From contig CATKHE010000177.1 of the NCBI GenBank assembly GCA_949747935.1, positions 1-11,547 on the forward strand: 11,547 nucleotides of DNA, given 5' to 3'. Each line of letters begins with the position of its first letter. Position 1 is the first letter of the stretch. The stretch comes from an uncultured Eubacteriales bacterium. Its GTDB lineage: Bacteria > Bacillota_A > Clostridia > Oscillospirales > Oscillospiraceae. This document shows positions 1-6,897 of the stretch, in pieces. A program made the position numbers and the translations under genes. The notes under the pieces were generated by a model that saw nothing but the letters and a program-made list of their open reading frames with translations, did not search any database and had not been told where the DNA came from.

Positions 1-2
1 CG

Positions 3-74
3 GAGCGGCGGATCAGAGCCTTTGAGCTTGCAGATTTTTTGATTGAACGGGAGATAAATGGCAGATCAGACTAA
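3..74 (+). CDS. 3' end of an unidentified protein (partial)
   Basis: An open frame enters from the left edge and ends at TAA (72-74), encoding the tail ERRIRAFELADFLIEREING then RSD. The other two forward frames stop within the first 42 bases, so this is the only frame that could be the end of an upstream gene. In many Firmicutes era precedes yqzL and recO, but this tail does not resemble the Era C-terminus. I cannot name the family. The 68 bases to the next gene show no terminator, so the upstream gene may be cotranscribed with it. Only 23 residues are visible, so even its reality as a gene is moderate. Confidence 0.35.
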   Translation, partial: ERRIRAFELADFLIEREINGRSD

Positions 75-142
75 AATTTCCCGCTTATAGTTTCCCGTTG
101 AAACAGCCAACCTAAGCACAGAAAGAGAGGGAGGGCTGTACC

Positions 143-289
143 ATGGATGAGCGGGGACTTTGGGAGCTGTTTTGCAAAACCGGACTGCCGGCGGTGTGGC
201 TGGCCCTGGCCGGGGAGCGGGAAGAGCGGTCCCGACAGCGGGAGGAGCTGGCGAAAACCGCCTTTCAACCTAAAATTAAGGAAGTTTGA
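143..289 (+). CDS. YqzL-like small protein upstream of recO
   Basis: A 48-residue protein starting MDERGLWELFCKTGLPAVWL. The WELFxKTG core followed by a hydrophobic stretch resembles the YqzL family, very small proteins (about 45-50 residues) of unknown function encoded just before recO in Firmicutes. A purine-rich ribosome site (AGGGAGGG, about 127-134) lies 8 bases before the ATG. The C-terminal half (residues 25-38) is charged and probably helical. The stop is 34 bases before recO, with no terminator between them, so the two are probably cotranscribed. The family call rests on the short core motif and the position; no function is known. Confidence 0.6.
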   Translation: MDERGLWELFCKTGLPAVWLALAGEREERSRQREELAKTAFQPKIKEV

Positions 290-323
290 CGGGCGAAGGC
301 CCGTTACATTAGGAGTGCTGCCC

Positions 324-1079
324 ATGCACATCACCACAAAGGCCCTGGTCCTGCGGACGGTGGACTACAAGGAGACGGACAAGATCCTGACCCTGCTCAC
401 CCAGGACCAGGGCAAGCTCACCGCCTCCGCCCGTGGGTGCCGGAAAAAAGGGAGCACCATCGCCGCCGGGTGCCAACTGCTGGCATGGTCGGAGATGGTG
501 CTCTATGACTATCAGGGCCGCTGGTCTGTGAAAGAGGCGGCCACCCAGCGGCTGTTTCAGGGGGTGCGGGACGACATTGTCCGCCTGGCCCTGGGCTGCT
601 ACTTCGCCGAGACTGCCGAGCTGCTGGCGGTGGAGGGCCTGCCCAGCCCGGAGCTGCTGTCCCTTACCCTGAACAGCCTCCACGCCCTGGATCAAATGCA
701 GGAAAAGCCTCTGCCCCTGGTGAAAGCGGCCTTTGAATGGAAGGCCATGGCCCTGGCGGGGTATGAGCCCCTCATCGGCGGCTGTGCGGTCTGCGGGACC
801 ATCCCCCCGGAGGAGCCGCGGTTTCACCTGCGGGAGGGGGTGCTCCACTGTGCCCGGTGCCGGGATGGAGTGGAGGAAGGGATCTCTATGCCCATGTCCC
901 TGCCCGCCCTGGCTGTGTTGGAACACATCGTGCATGGGGACCCTAGACGGCTGTTTTCCTTCCGGCTGGAGGGGGAGGCCCTCGGTCAGCTGGCCGATAC
1001 GGCGGAAGCCTATCTGCATACCCAGTTGGAGAGGGGTTTTTCTACGTTGGACTACTATAAAAGCTTGTTGGTATTTTAA
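324..1079 (+). CDS. recO: DNA repair protein RecO
   Basis: RecO (251 residues, the usual length) works with RecF and RecR to load RecA onto SSB-coated single-stranded DNA during gap repair and recombination. The N-terminal OB-fold signature is clear: ALVLRTVDYKETDKILTLLT (residues 7-26), followed by the Gly-Cys-Arg-Lys-Lys region near residue 38. A four-cysteine zinc site is present (Cys154, Cys157, Cys176, Cys179), as in many RecO proteins, inside the helical C-terminal domain. I chose ATG 324 over upstream in-frame codons because the protein then begins at the family N-terminus and AGGAGTG (311-317) sits 6 bases before it. It follows the yqzL-like gene, probably in one operon. The remaining distance to the next gene has no clear terminator. 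Confidence 0.95.
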   Translation: MHITTKALVLRTVDYKETDKILTLLTQDQGKLTASARGCRKKGSTIAAGCQLLAWSEMVLYDYQGRWSVKEAATQRLFQGVRDDIVRLALGCYFAETAELLAVEGLPSPELLSLTLNSLHALDQMQEKPLPLVKAAFEWKAMALAGYEPLIGGCAVCGTIPPEEPRFHLREGVLHCARCRDGVEEGISMPMSLPALAVLEHIVHGDPRRLFSFRLEGEALGQLADTAEAYLHTQLERGFSTLDYYKSLLVF

Positions 1080-1148
1080 TACATAAAACGTTTGTCCCTG
1101 CCTGAGCCTGCCCTTTGAGTCAGTGTTGGCGCAATGAGGGATAAGAAC

Positions 1149-1153
1149 AGGAG
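1149..1153 (+). promoter_or_regulatory. Ribosome site that sets the GTG start of the orphan gene
   Basis: AGGAG ends 7 bases before GTG 1161. The in-frame ATG at 1134 has no comparable site upstream, so GTG is preferred. Confidence 0.6.
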
Positions 1154-1160
1154 AAATATT

Positions 1161-1580
1161 GTGGATAAAAGTAAAAAACTGGAACTCTGTGACAAAAACG
1201 TTTTAGAAATGTTTCAAATGTGTTTAGATAAAACGAAACACAAGGCCAATCAGGTGAATTTGTTCCACCCTTCTGCACAACAAAAACCCGCAATTATATA
1301 TATGGATGGGGAAGCTGTTGCTGCGCATTTCGATCAAATTAACTATATGTTAGGGCAATTAAAAGCGGTCCATGAACACAAAGAATTTATTTCACTGAAA
1401 GATGGTCTTTTAAACTATAAAAATCAACCATGGACAAAAAATAATGCTTCTCTATATGCGTTATACTATTTTGGAATACCTTCCATTACATTTAGTTCGT
1501 TTCGTAATTATAATGGCAAATTACTGTCAAAAATAGATTATGAGTTTCTTGTCCCCACCTTTTGGCCGCCGACGGAATAA
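1161..1580 (+). CDS. Hypothetical protein, AT-rich orphan
   Basis: A 139-residue protein I do not recognise (begins MDKSKKLELCDKNVLEMF with GTG read as Met; an ATG at 1134 would add 9 residues). It is soluble in appearance: no signal peptide or membrane segment, a charged N-terminal helix, then a mixed region with YMDGEAVAAHFDQINYMLGQ (about residues 47-66) and an aromatic C-terminal part. Base and codon use differ sharply from recO before it and the glycosyltransferase after it (many AAA, TTT, ATA and TTA codons), which suggests later acquisition. GC content returns to the local norm over the last 12 codons (VPTFWPPTE), hinting that the original 3' part was replaced by resident sequence. It converges on the glycosyltransferase and shares a hairpin with it. 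No function is proposed. Confidence 0.6.
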   Translation: MDKSKKLELCDKNVLEMFQMCLDKTKHKANQVNLFHPSAQQKPAIIYMDGEAVAAHFDQINYMLGQLKAVHEHKEFISLKDGLLNYKNQPWTKNNASLYALYYFGIPSITFSSFRNYNGKLLSKIDYEFLVPTFWPPTE

Positions 1581-1582
1581 GG

Positions 1583-1614
1583 AACAGGCCCTCCGGTTCA
1601 GCTGGGGGCCTGTT
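1583..1614. terminator. Hairpin between convergent genes (bidirectional terminator)
   Basis: A 9-bp perfect stem (AACAGGCCC at 1583-1591 with GGGCCTGTT at 1606-1614) and a 14-base loop lie between the stop codons of the plus-strand orphan gene and the minus-strand glycosyltransferase. It is followed on the plus strand by a short T-rich run (TTTTCT). On the minus strand the trailing sequence is only modestly T-rich. Confidence 0.7.
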
Positions 1615-1655
1615 TTCTGGTCTTAATTGAATGGCATTGAGCTGGACTTCCATTT

Positions 1656-2900
1656 TTATCGTCCCGGAAGCTGAGGAGCCATGGTACGGGTGTGGCGGAT
1701 TTCCTCCCAGACGGTGGTCTTCTTCCAGAAGCTGGCGGCGGTGATGGGCAGCCAGGTGAGAAGAAACAGCCAGTAGGCGGCGAGTCCCTTCCAGAGCCGG
1801 CGGTCCCACTTGCCCTCCAGGGTGACGACGATTCCAGCGGCGGCGGTGGCGGTGAGGGCGGCCCAGGCGATGCTGCCGCAGGCTCCCGCCAGGCCCAGAA
1901 TCAGGGCGTGGAGAAGGGTTTTTCCACCCAGAGCGGCGGTAAAGGCGGTGCACAGCAGCCCCGCCAGGGCGGCGAGCTGATAGGCGGGCAGCAGGAGTGT
2001 GAACTCAAAGTCGAACAGGGCCAGCCGGGGCCGCTCCGTCTGGGCCTGGGCCAGGGCGGGCAGAAAACGCTGAGCCACCTGAAGGGTGCCGCTAGTCCAG
2101 CGGCGGCGCTGCTTGAAGGATTGCTCCCAGGAGATGGGTTGTTCGTCGTAAGTAACCGCTTTGGGCACATAGGCCACCCGCTCCCCGGCCAGAACGGTTT
2201 GAGCGGTGAGCTCCAGGTCCTCGCTGATGGTCTCTGAGTGCCAGCCGCCCAGCCGGTCCAGCAGCTTCTGGGTCACCATAAAGCCGGTGCCGCCGATCAT
2301 GGCGGACAGGCCCAATCCCGCTTTTCCCCCATTGTGGAAGCGGTCCATCATCCAGTAGTAGATGGAGGAGCAGCTGGACACGGCGGTGTCGTAAGGGTTT
2401 TTGCTGTCCCGGTAGCCCTGGGCCGCCTGAACCCCTGTGAGTCGGGCGTTGTTCATCTCCGCCAGAAAGCGGCGGTCCACCACGTTGTCCGCGTCGAAGA
2501 CCAGCCAGGCATCGTACCGCCGGCCCCGGAGCCGGTTGTAGGCGAATCGGAGAACCTCCCCCTTGCTCTTCACCGGCGCCGTACACTCCAGCACCTTCGC
2601 CCCAAAGTTCCGGGCCGCCAGAGCGGTGTTGTCAGTGCAGTTGTTGGGGACAACCCAGATGTCATACAGATCCGCCGGGTAGTCCTGGGTGAGCAGGCTG
2701 TTAATCAGGGGACCGATCACCAGTTCCTCGTTCCGGGCGGCAATGAGGACCGCAAACTTGGTGCGGGGCGAGTGAAAGCCGTAGTCCGCCGGCCGCCTTA
2801 CGCAGGCCAGGCCGGAGAGCAGATACCACAGCCCCCACAATGTCATCAAAATTCCCATTGTGCCCGTCAGGGCCAGCGCGGCAGGAAACAGCCAATCCAT
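1656..2900 (-). CDS. Membrane glycosyltransferase, family 2 (processive type)
   Basis: A 414-residue inner-membrane GT2 enzyme. One or two N-terminal membrane segments (residues 3-34) lead to a cytoplasmic GT-A domain with the family's catalytic elements: VLIAARNEE (51-59) for nucleotide-sugar binding, VPNNCTDN (84-91), the metal-binding DAD (136-138), TGFMV (205-209), the base-containing SEDLEL (226-231) and QRRRW (264-268), the Q-x-x-R-W motif of processive enzymes such as cellulose, hyaluronan and poly-GlcNAc synthases. Three or four further membrane segments follow (about 297-322, 328-360, 370-392). Such enzymes extend a polysaccharide using a UDP-sugar; the sugar cannot be read from sequence. 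A strong ribosome site (GAGGAGG) precedes the ATG. It stands alone, with no export or modification partners in the window, and faces away from the transporter operon. Confidence 0.85.
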   Translation of the reverse strand: MDWLFPAALALTGTMGILMTLWGLWYLLSGLACVRRPADYGFHSPRTKFAVLIAARNEELVIGPLINSLLTQDYPADLYDIWVVPNNCTDNTALAARNFGAKVLECTAPVKSKGEVLRFAYNRLRGRRYDAWLVFDADNVVDRRFLAEMNNARLTGVQAAQGYRDSKNPYDTAVSSCSSIYYWMMDRFHNGGKAGLGLSAMIGGTGFMVTQKLLDRLGGWHSETISEDLELTAQTVLAGERVAYVPKAVTYDEQPISWEQSFKQRRRWTSGTLQVAQRFLPALAQAQTERPRLALFDFEFTLLLPAYQLAALAGLLCTAFTAALGGKTLLHALILGLAGACGSIAWAALTATAAAGIVVTLEGKWDRRLWKGLAAYWLFLLTWLPITAASFWKKTTVWEEIRHTRTMAPQLPGR

Positions 2901-3112
2901 ATCCTGTTCCTCCTCTCATGTTCTGATCTCTCAATTTTGATTGGACCTGCGATCTCCGCGTCTGTCAGAGGCGGGCCGGGCAGAAAACTGAGAGCCGTCT
3001 ATGACCATAAGGATAACACGCCTTTTTTAAGGACAGAGTGGTGAGAAAATTAAGATTTGATAAAAGTTTCCTTAATGTGCCGGTCCTCGACCAAAGTTTA
3101 CATTTTCTTCAT
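2901..3112. other. Intergenic region between divergent genes
   Basis: This part of the 391-base gap holds the glycosyltransferase ribosome site (2901-2920) and AT-rich DNA from about 3010. I see no convincing gene. No good minus-strand -35/-10 pair for the glycosyltransferase was found. A short symmetrical stretch, CCTTTTTTAAGG, occurs near 3020-3031. Confidence 0.5.
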
Positions 3113-3141
3113 TTGACAAAAATAACAAAATCGGATATACT
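3113..3141 (+). promoter_or_regulatory. Strong sigma-A promoter of the OpuC-type operon
   Basis: TTGACA (3113-3118) and TATACT (3136-3141) are separated by exactly 17 bases, near the housekeeping consensus. The surrounding DNA is A/T-rich. The predicted transcription start near 3148 gives a leader of about 145 bases before the first codon, unusually long and structured. Confidence 0.85.
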
Positions 3142-3147
3142 ATATTT

Positions 3148-3230
3148 AGTCATTGTGTCAAGTTCTTCCATTCGGGTGTACAACCAGGTTGGTTTCTGTG
3201 GGCCGGTCGCAAGCTCGGCCCCTCTTTTTT
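3148..3230 (+). ncRNA. Structured leader RNA, candidate riboswitch/attenuator
   Basis: The transcript starts near 3148 and meets an intrinsic terminator at 3200-3230, before the ATPase gene, so most transcripts would stop unless something intervenes. Upstream of it I can fold a hairpin: ACAACC (3180-3185) pairs with GGT (3191-3193) and TGT (3197-3199), with a TTC bulge and an AGGTT loop. It is preceded by GGGTGT, a conserved-looking block. The aptamer would be only about 50 bases, so large classes such as ydaO (c-di-AMP) are excluded. I cannot assign a class from memory; guanidine-IV (mepA-type), also a short hairpin followed by a terminator, is one candidate to test. A protein-controlled attenuator is the alternative. 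Confidence 0.5.
3200..3230 (+). terminator. Intrinsic terminator inside the leader
   Basis: GGGCCG (3200-3205) pairs with CGGCCC (3216-3221) around a 10-base loop, followed within 3 bases by six Ts (3225-3230). It lies after a strong promoter and 61 bases before the first codon of the operon, which is the arrangement of a transcription attenuator. Confidence 0.75.
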
Positions 3231-3280
3231 ATAATCTGGATGGGAGTGGTTGGCGAGCCGGCGCTCAGGCGCCCCGGAAA

Positions 3281-3286
3281 AGGAGG
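3281..3286 (+). promoter_or_regulatory. Ribosome site that sets the TTG start of the ATPase
   Basis: AGGAGG lies 5 bases before TTG 3292 and just after a small hairpin (GGCGC/GCGCC, 3260-3273). It decides the start, because the longer in-frame TTG at 3250 has no ribosome site. Confidence 0.8.
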
Positions 3287-3291
3287 TCACA

Positions 3292-4404
3292 TTGCTGCAA
3301 TTCGATCATGTCAGCCTTACCTACGGAGCCCAGAAGATTCTCAACAACATCTCATTTGAAATTCAGGAGGGGCAGTTCGCCGTCTTTATCGGCCCCTCTG
3401 GTTGCGGAAAAACCACCACCCTGAAGATGATAAACCGCCTGATCCAGCCCGACAGCGGCCGCATCTGCCTGAACGGCCAGGATATCGCTGCCATCGACCG
3501 CTATGAGCTGCGACGGCACACCGGCTATGTCATCCAGCAGATTGGCCTGTTCCCCAACATGACGGTGGCCCAGAACATCTGCGTGGTGCCCAAGCTGCTG
3601 AAATGGACCAGGGACAAATGCGACCAGATCGTCCACGACCTGCTGGACATGGTGGAACTGCCCTACGACCAGTACGCCCACAAGTACCCCGGAGAGATGT
3701 CAGGAGGCCAGCAGCAGCGCATCGGCATTCTGCGAGCTTTGGCTGCCTCTCCTCCAGTGGTACTGATGGATGAGCCTTTCAGCGCCCTGGACCCCATGAC
3801 CCGCCGCTCCCTCCAGTTGGAGGTGAAGAGTTTACAGCAGAAGCTGAACAAGACCATCATCTTTGTCACCCACGACATGGAGGAGGCCTTGGACCTGGCC
3901 GACGTCATCATCTTTATGAACCAGGGGGAGATCGTCCAAATCGCCCCGCCGGAGGAGATGCTGGAGAACCCCGCCACCGACCAGATCAAGGAGTTTTTGG
4001 GTCGGCATCAGTCCGCCCCCGACCCCGCCGGACTGACGGTGGACCAGTTTATGCGCACGGGAATTATCACTGTGAAGGAGAACAGGGGGATCAACGAGTG
4101 CGTCAGCCGGATGCAGCATCACAACGTTGACACCCTGCTGGTGGTGGATGAAAACCGCCGCTACCAGGGCACCGTGTCCATCGCTGACATCCGCCTCACT
4201 GGACATGTGGTGAAGACCATCGGTCCCCTTGTACGGTGCGCCACCCCTGTAGTACATATTGGAGACAATGCCAAGGAGTGCTTCGAGCAGCTGGTCTCCA
4301 GCGGTTTCCCTTATCTGGTGGTGCTCAACGGGGACGAGACAGTGGCGGGCATCGTCACCAAGACCAGCATGGCCTCCGCCATGGCGGAACAGCTGTGGGG
4401 GTGA
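3292..4404 (+). CDS. Quaternary-amine ABC transporter ATPase with CBS domains (OpuCA type)
   Basis: This 370-residue protein powers import of glycine betaine, choline, carnitine or a similar compound. The nucleotide-binding domain (about 1-240) has Walker A GPSGCGKT (34-41), a Q-loop (QQIGLFPN, 82-89), the signature SGGQQQR (137-143), Walker B VVLMDEP (156-162) and the switch His194 (VTHD). LFPNMTVAQNI is typical of the OpuCA/ProV branch. The C-terminal part (about 250-368) holds two CBS repeats (MRTGIITVKENRGINECV and VVHIGDNAKECFEQLVSSG), which in OpuC/OpuA systems sense ionic strength or bind c-di-AMP. The start is a TTG with a strong ribosome site, giving the normal family N-terminus (MLQFDHVSLTYG). 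The next gene begins 4 bases after the stop. Expression probably depends on the leader terminator. Substrate is not fixed by sequence. Confidence 0.93.
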   Translation: MLQFDHVSLTYGAQKILNNISFEIQEGQFAVFIGPSGCGKTTTLKMINRLIQPDSGRICLNGQDIAAIDRYELRRHTGYVIQQIGLFPNMTVAQNICVVPKLLKWTRDKCDQIVHDLLDMVELPYDQYAHKYPGEMSGGQQQRIGILRALAASPPVVLMDEPFSALDPMTRRSLQLEVKSLQQKLNKTIIFVTHDMEEALDLADVIIFMNQGEIVQIAPPEEMLENPATDQIKEFLGRHQSAPDPAGLTVDQFMRTGIITVKENRGINECVSRMQHHNVDTLLVVDENRRYQGTVSIADIRLTGHVVKTIGPLVRCATPVVHIGDNAKECFEQLVSSGFPYLVVLNGDETVAGIVTKTSMASAMAEQLWG

Positions 4405-4408
4405 TGGA

Positions 4409-5041
4409 ATGAATGAGCTGCTTATGTCGATTCTCCGAGCTACCGCTGTCCACACCGGCTACACACTGGTGTGCGTGGCCATCGGCTTTGCGCTGGGGCT
4501 GACGCTTGGGGTGGGGCTGTCCCGTCTGCCCGCCCTGTCCAAATATTTGATTCCTCTGCTGTCCATATTCAATACGGTGCCCGGTATCGTCTTTATCGGC
4601 GTGCTGGTCATCCTGATCGGCATGACCCCGGCCACCGTGATTATCGCGCTGTCTATCTACGCTATGTTTCCGGTGCTGAAAAACACCGTCGCCGGTTTGG
4701 ACGGGGTGGACCGGCAGTATAAGGAGGCCGCCCGGGGCTGCGGGATGAACCATTGGCAGCGGCTGGTTCAGGTGGAACTGCCCCTGGCTATGCCCACCAT
4801 TATCGGCGGATTACGGCTGTCCACGGTGTACACCGTAAGCTGGGCGGTGCTGGCCGCCATGCTGGGCCTGGGTGGCCTGGGTGACTTCGTCTATAAGGGA
4901 GTCAGCTCCAACAACAATGCCCTGATCCTCCAGGGGGCCATCCCTGCCGCCATTCTGGCCCTGACGCTGGGCGGGCTGGTGGACCTGCTTCAGAAGCGGG
5001 TGGTTCCCCGGGGCCTGCGGAAAGGCGGGGCCGGGAAATGA
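4409..5041 (+). CDS. Quaternary-amine ABC transporter permease (OpuCB type)
   Basis: A 210-residue inner-membrane subunit with about five or six membrane segments (from about 13-38, 46-71, 73-95, 128-155 and 170-197). The EAA loop that docks on the ATPase is clear: EAARGCGMNHWQRLVQVELP (106-125). TVPGIVFIGVLVILIGMTP (56-74) is typical of the OpuCB/YehW branch. The ATG is 4 bases after the ATPase stop and its ribosome site lies in the end of that gene. Its own stop overlaps the next start by 4 bases (ATGA, 5038-5041), which implies coupled translation and a 1:1 pairing with the following permease. It lacks a substrate-binding domain, unlike its partner. Confidence 0.93.
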   Translation: MNELLMSILRATAVHTGYTLVCVAIGFALGLTLGVGLSRLPALSKYLIPLLSIFNTVPGIVFIGVLVILIGMTPATVIIALSIYAMFPVLKNTVAGLDGVDRQYKEAARGCGMNHWQRLVQVELPLAMPTIIGGLRLSTVYTVSWAVLAAMLGLGGLGDFVYKGVSSNNNALILQGAIPAAILALTLGGLVDLLQKRVVPRGLRKGGAGK

Positions 5042-6570
5042 GCTTTGCCATGATCTGGGACCATCTATCCCTGGTACTCTCCGCACTCATTCTGGCCGTG
5101 GCCGCCGGGGTGCCCCTGGGCCTGCTGGCTTACCTTTTTCCCAGGATCGGAAAGGTCCTGCTGTGGGTGGTGGACCTGATCCAGACCCTTCCCGCCCTGG
5201 CCCTGCTGGGGGTGATTATGGTCTTTGCCGGACCCGGTTCCCCCACCGCTGTGATCGGTCTGGCGCTCTACTCCCTGCTGCCCATTGCCCGGAACTGTTC
5301 TTTGGGGCTGTCTCAGGTGCCTGAACACCTGAAGGAGGCCGCCGCCGGTATGGGAATGCACCCGGTCTACCGCCTCTTCCATGTGGATATCCCCCTGGCC
5401 GCACCTATGCTGGTCACCGGAATTCGTATTGCCGCCGTCAACGCCATCGGCACCGCCGTCTTCGCCGCCTTTGTGGGGGGCGGCGGCTTGGGCGGCCTGT
5501 TTTATACCGCCATCCCTCAGCGGGATATGGGAAAAATCCTGCTGGGTACCCTGGCGCTGATGGCTATGGCACTGGCTCTGGACGCGGGGCTGGGCTGGGT
5601 GGAGCGGCGGCTGTCGGGCGGCAGGCGGGGAAGGCTTCCAATTCCGGTGAAGGCGGCAGGCGGAGCGGCGCTGACCCTGGCGTGCGCATTGCTGGTGGTC
5701 TCCACCCTTATGCCCGCAGATACCTCCGGACAGCTCACCCTCTACGATGGGGACTATACTGAGGTGAAGCTGATGCACAGCATGGTGAAGCAGCTGGTGG
5801 AGGACAAGACCAGCCTGGAGGTGATCATCCTGGACCAGATGACCCAGGTGAACAACCACAGCGAGCTGAAGGGCTCCAATCCAAGCTGCGACCTGATGTT
5901 CAGCTACGACGGCACCGTCCTCACCACATTCCTGGGCCTGGACACCGGCGACATCCCGGAGGGCGAGACGCTGTATGACTTTGTCAACAGGACTGTTCAG
6001 GAGCGGGAGGGCCTGCGGCTGCTGGGCAAGGTGGGGCTGAACAACACCTACTCCATCGGGGTCACCCAAGACGTGATACAGCGGTACGGCGTATCCAAAA
6101 TCTCCGACCTGATTCCCACGGCCGGGGAGCTGGATTTCGGCGCAGAGCACGAGTTTTACACCGAGGAGGGCAGCATGAAATATCAACCCTTTGTGGACTT
6201 CTACGGCCTGCGGTTCAAGTCCGCCAAGCCGGTGGATGTGGTGCTGAAATACAACGCTGTGGAGGGCGGGGCCTTCGATGTGATGGTGGTCTATGCCACC
6301 GACGGCCTGAACAAGCGGGCCGGCCTCACCATCCTGGAGGATGACCTGGGCTTCTTCCCTGAATATTATGGGGCCTTCCTGGTCCGGGAGGACCTGTTCG
6401 CCGACTTCTATGATGCCGCCCCCAATCTGGAGCAGGTGCTGGAGCTGCTCACCGGACAGGTGAGCAGCGAAGATATGGTGGAGCTGACCTACGCCGTGGA
6501 TGTAGACGGCCGGTCTGTGGACCAGACGGCCCGGGAGTTTCTGGTCAAAAAGGGACTGCTGAACGCATAG
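5038..6570 (+). CDS. Permease fused to quaternary-amine substrate-binding domain (OpuCD-OpuCC type)
   Basis: A 510-residue two-domain protein. Residues 1-190 form a second permease with its own EAA loop (EAAAGMGMHPVYRLFHVDIP, 100-119). A membrane segment at about 205-225 anchors the extracellular binding domain (232-510), which matches the OpuAC/ProX-type family: LTLYDGDYTEVKL (233-245), FGAEHEFYTEEG (367-378), FYGLRF (388-393), VMVVYATDGL (415-424) and LEDDLGFFPEYYGAFLVRED (433-452). Aromatic residues here (Tyr389, Tyr419, Tyr443, Tyr444) are candidates for the cation-pi cage that holds trimethylammonium groups, as known for this family. Tethering the binding domain to the permease replaces a separate lipoprotein and leaves two unequal permeases, one with and one without it. 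It is the last gene of the operon, followed by a strong hairpin. Confidence 0.93.
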   Translation: MSFAMIWDHLSLVLSALILAVAAGVPLGLLAYLFPRIGKVLLWVVDLIQTLPALALLGVIMVFAGPGSPTAVIGLALYSLLPIARNCSLGLSQVPEHLKEAAAGMGMHPVYRLFHVDIPLAAPMLVTGIRIAAVNAIGTAVFAAFVGGGGLGGLFYTAIPQRDMGKILLGTLALMAMALALDAGLGWVERRLSGGRRGRLPIPVKAAGGAALTLACALLVVSTLMPADTSGQLTLYDGDYTEVKLMHSMVKQLVEDKTSLEVIILDQMTQVNNHSELKGSNPSCDLMFSYDGTVLTTFLGLDTGDIPEGETLYDFVNRTVQEREGLRLLGKVGLNNTYSIGVTQDVIQRYGVSKISDLIPTAGELDFGAEHEFYTEEGSMKYQPFVDFYGLRFKSAKPVDVVLKYNAVEGGAFDVMVVYATDGLNKRAGLTILEDDLGFFPEYYGAFLVREDLFADFYDAAPNLEQVLELLTGQVSSEDMVELTYAVDVDGRSVDQTAREFLVKKGLLNA

Positions 6571-6603
6571 GACAGCTCTATTTCCGCATATGATAAAGTA
6601 AAC

Positions 6604-6630
6604 AGATTCCCGCCCGACGGGCGGGAATCT
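6604..6630. terminator. Perfect 12-bp hairpin after the transporter operon
   Basis: AGATTCCCGCCC and GGGCGGGAATCT pair perfectly around a 3-base loop (GAC). The following ATATTATGTT is only weakly T-rich, so it may act as a terminator or a 3' stabiliser. The next gene starts 22 bases later, so ylmC either has its own weak promoter or relies on read-through. Confidence 0.7.
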
Positions 6631-6652
6631 ATATTATGTTGGGGGAATGGGC

Positions 6653-6886
6653 ATGGAAACCAGGATCGCGGAGCTGCGGTATAAAGAGGTCATCAGCGTG
6701 GAGGATGGAAGCCGGTACGGCTATGTGGGGGATATGGAGGTTGATTTGGAGACCGGGCAGGTCAAGGCATTGGTGGTCCCTGGCAGGCGGCGGCTTTTCG
6801 GCCTGCTGGGCCGGGAGGATGACCGCTGTATCCCCTGGAGCTGTGTGCGGCGCTTTGGAGAAGATATTATTTTGGTGGAAAAATGA
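6653..6886 (+). CDS. YlmC/YmxH-family PRC-barrel sporulation protein
   Basis: A 77-residue single-domain protein. The pattern ELRYKEVISVEDGSRYGYVG (7-26), ETGQVKALVVPG (33-44), RRRLFGLLGREDD (45-57), IPWSCVRRFGEDIILVEK (60-77) is the PRC-barrel fold of the YlmC/YmxH family, annotated as sporulation proteins in Clostridia and Bacilli though the molecular role is unclear. The ribosome site (GGGGGA, 6641-6646) fits ATG 6653 better than ATG 6647, which it touches. It is not functionally linked to the transporter before it. Good family match, unknown biochemistry. Confidence 0.88.
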   Translation: METRIAELRYKEVISVEDGSRYGYVGDMEVDLETGQVKALVVPGRRRLFGLLGREDDRCIPWSCVRRFGEDIILVEK

Positions 6887-6897
6887 GCGAATAGAAG

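Noticed and set aside
309..1019. 236-residue open frame on the minus strand
   Set aside because: Lies opposite recO, which has clear family motifs and a ribosome site; the frame is a by-product of GC-rich third positions and its product is low-complexity.
1134..1160. ATG 1134 as start of the orphan gene
   Set aside because: No ribosome site precedes it, while GTG 1161 has AGGAG at the right distance. Not excluded.
3007..3040. CCTTTTTTAAGG region as a terminator
   Set aside because: The stem is only 4 bp of A/T and G/C with no further pairing, and no plus-strand gene ends nearby.
2238..3044. 268-residue plus-strand open frame
   Set aside because: Antisense to the glycosyltransferase, whose catalytic motifs are intact; the frame has no recognisable domain or ribosome site.
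5065..6186. 373-residue minus-strand open frame
   Set aside because: Antisense to the permease-binding fusion; rich in His and Gln as expected for a GC-biased shadow frame.
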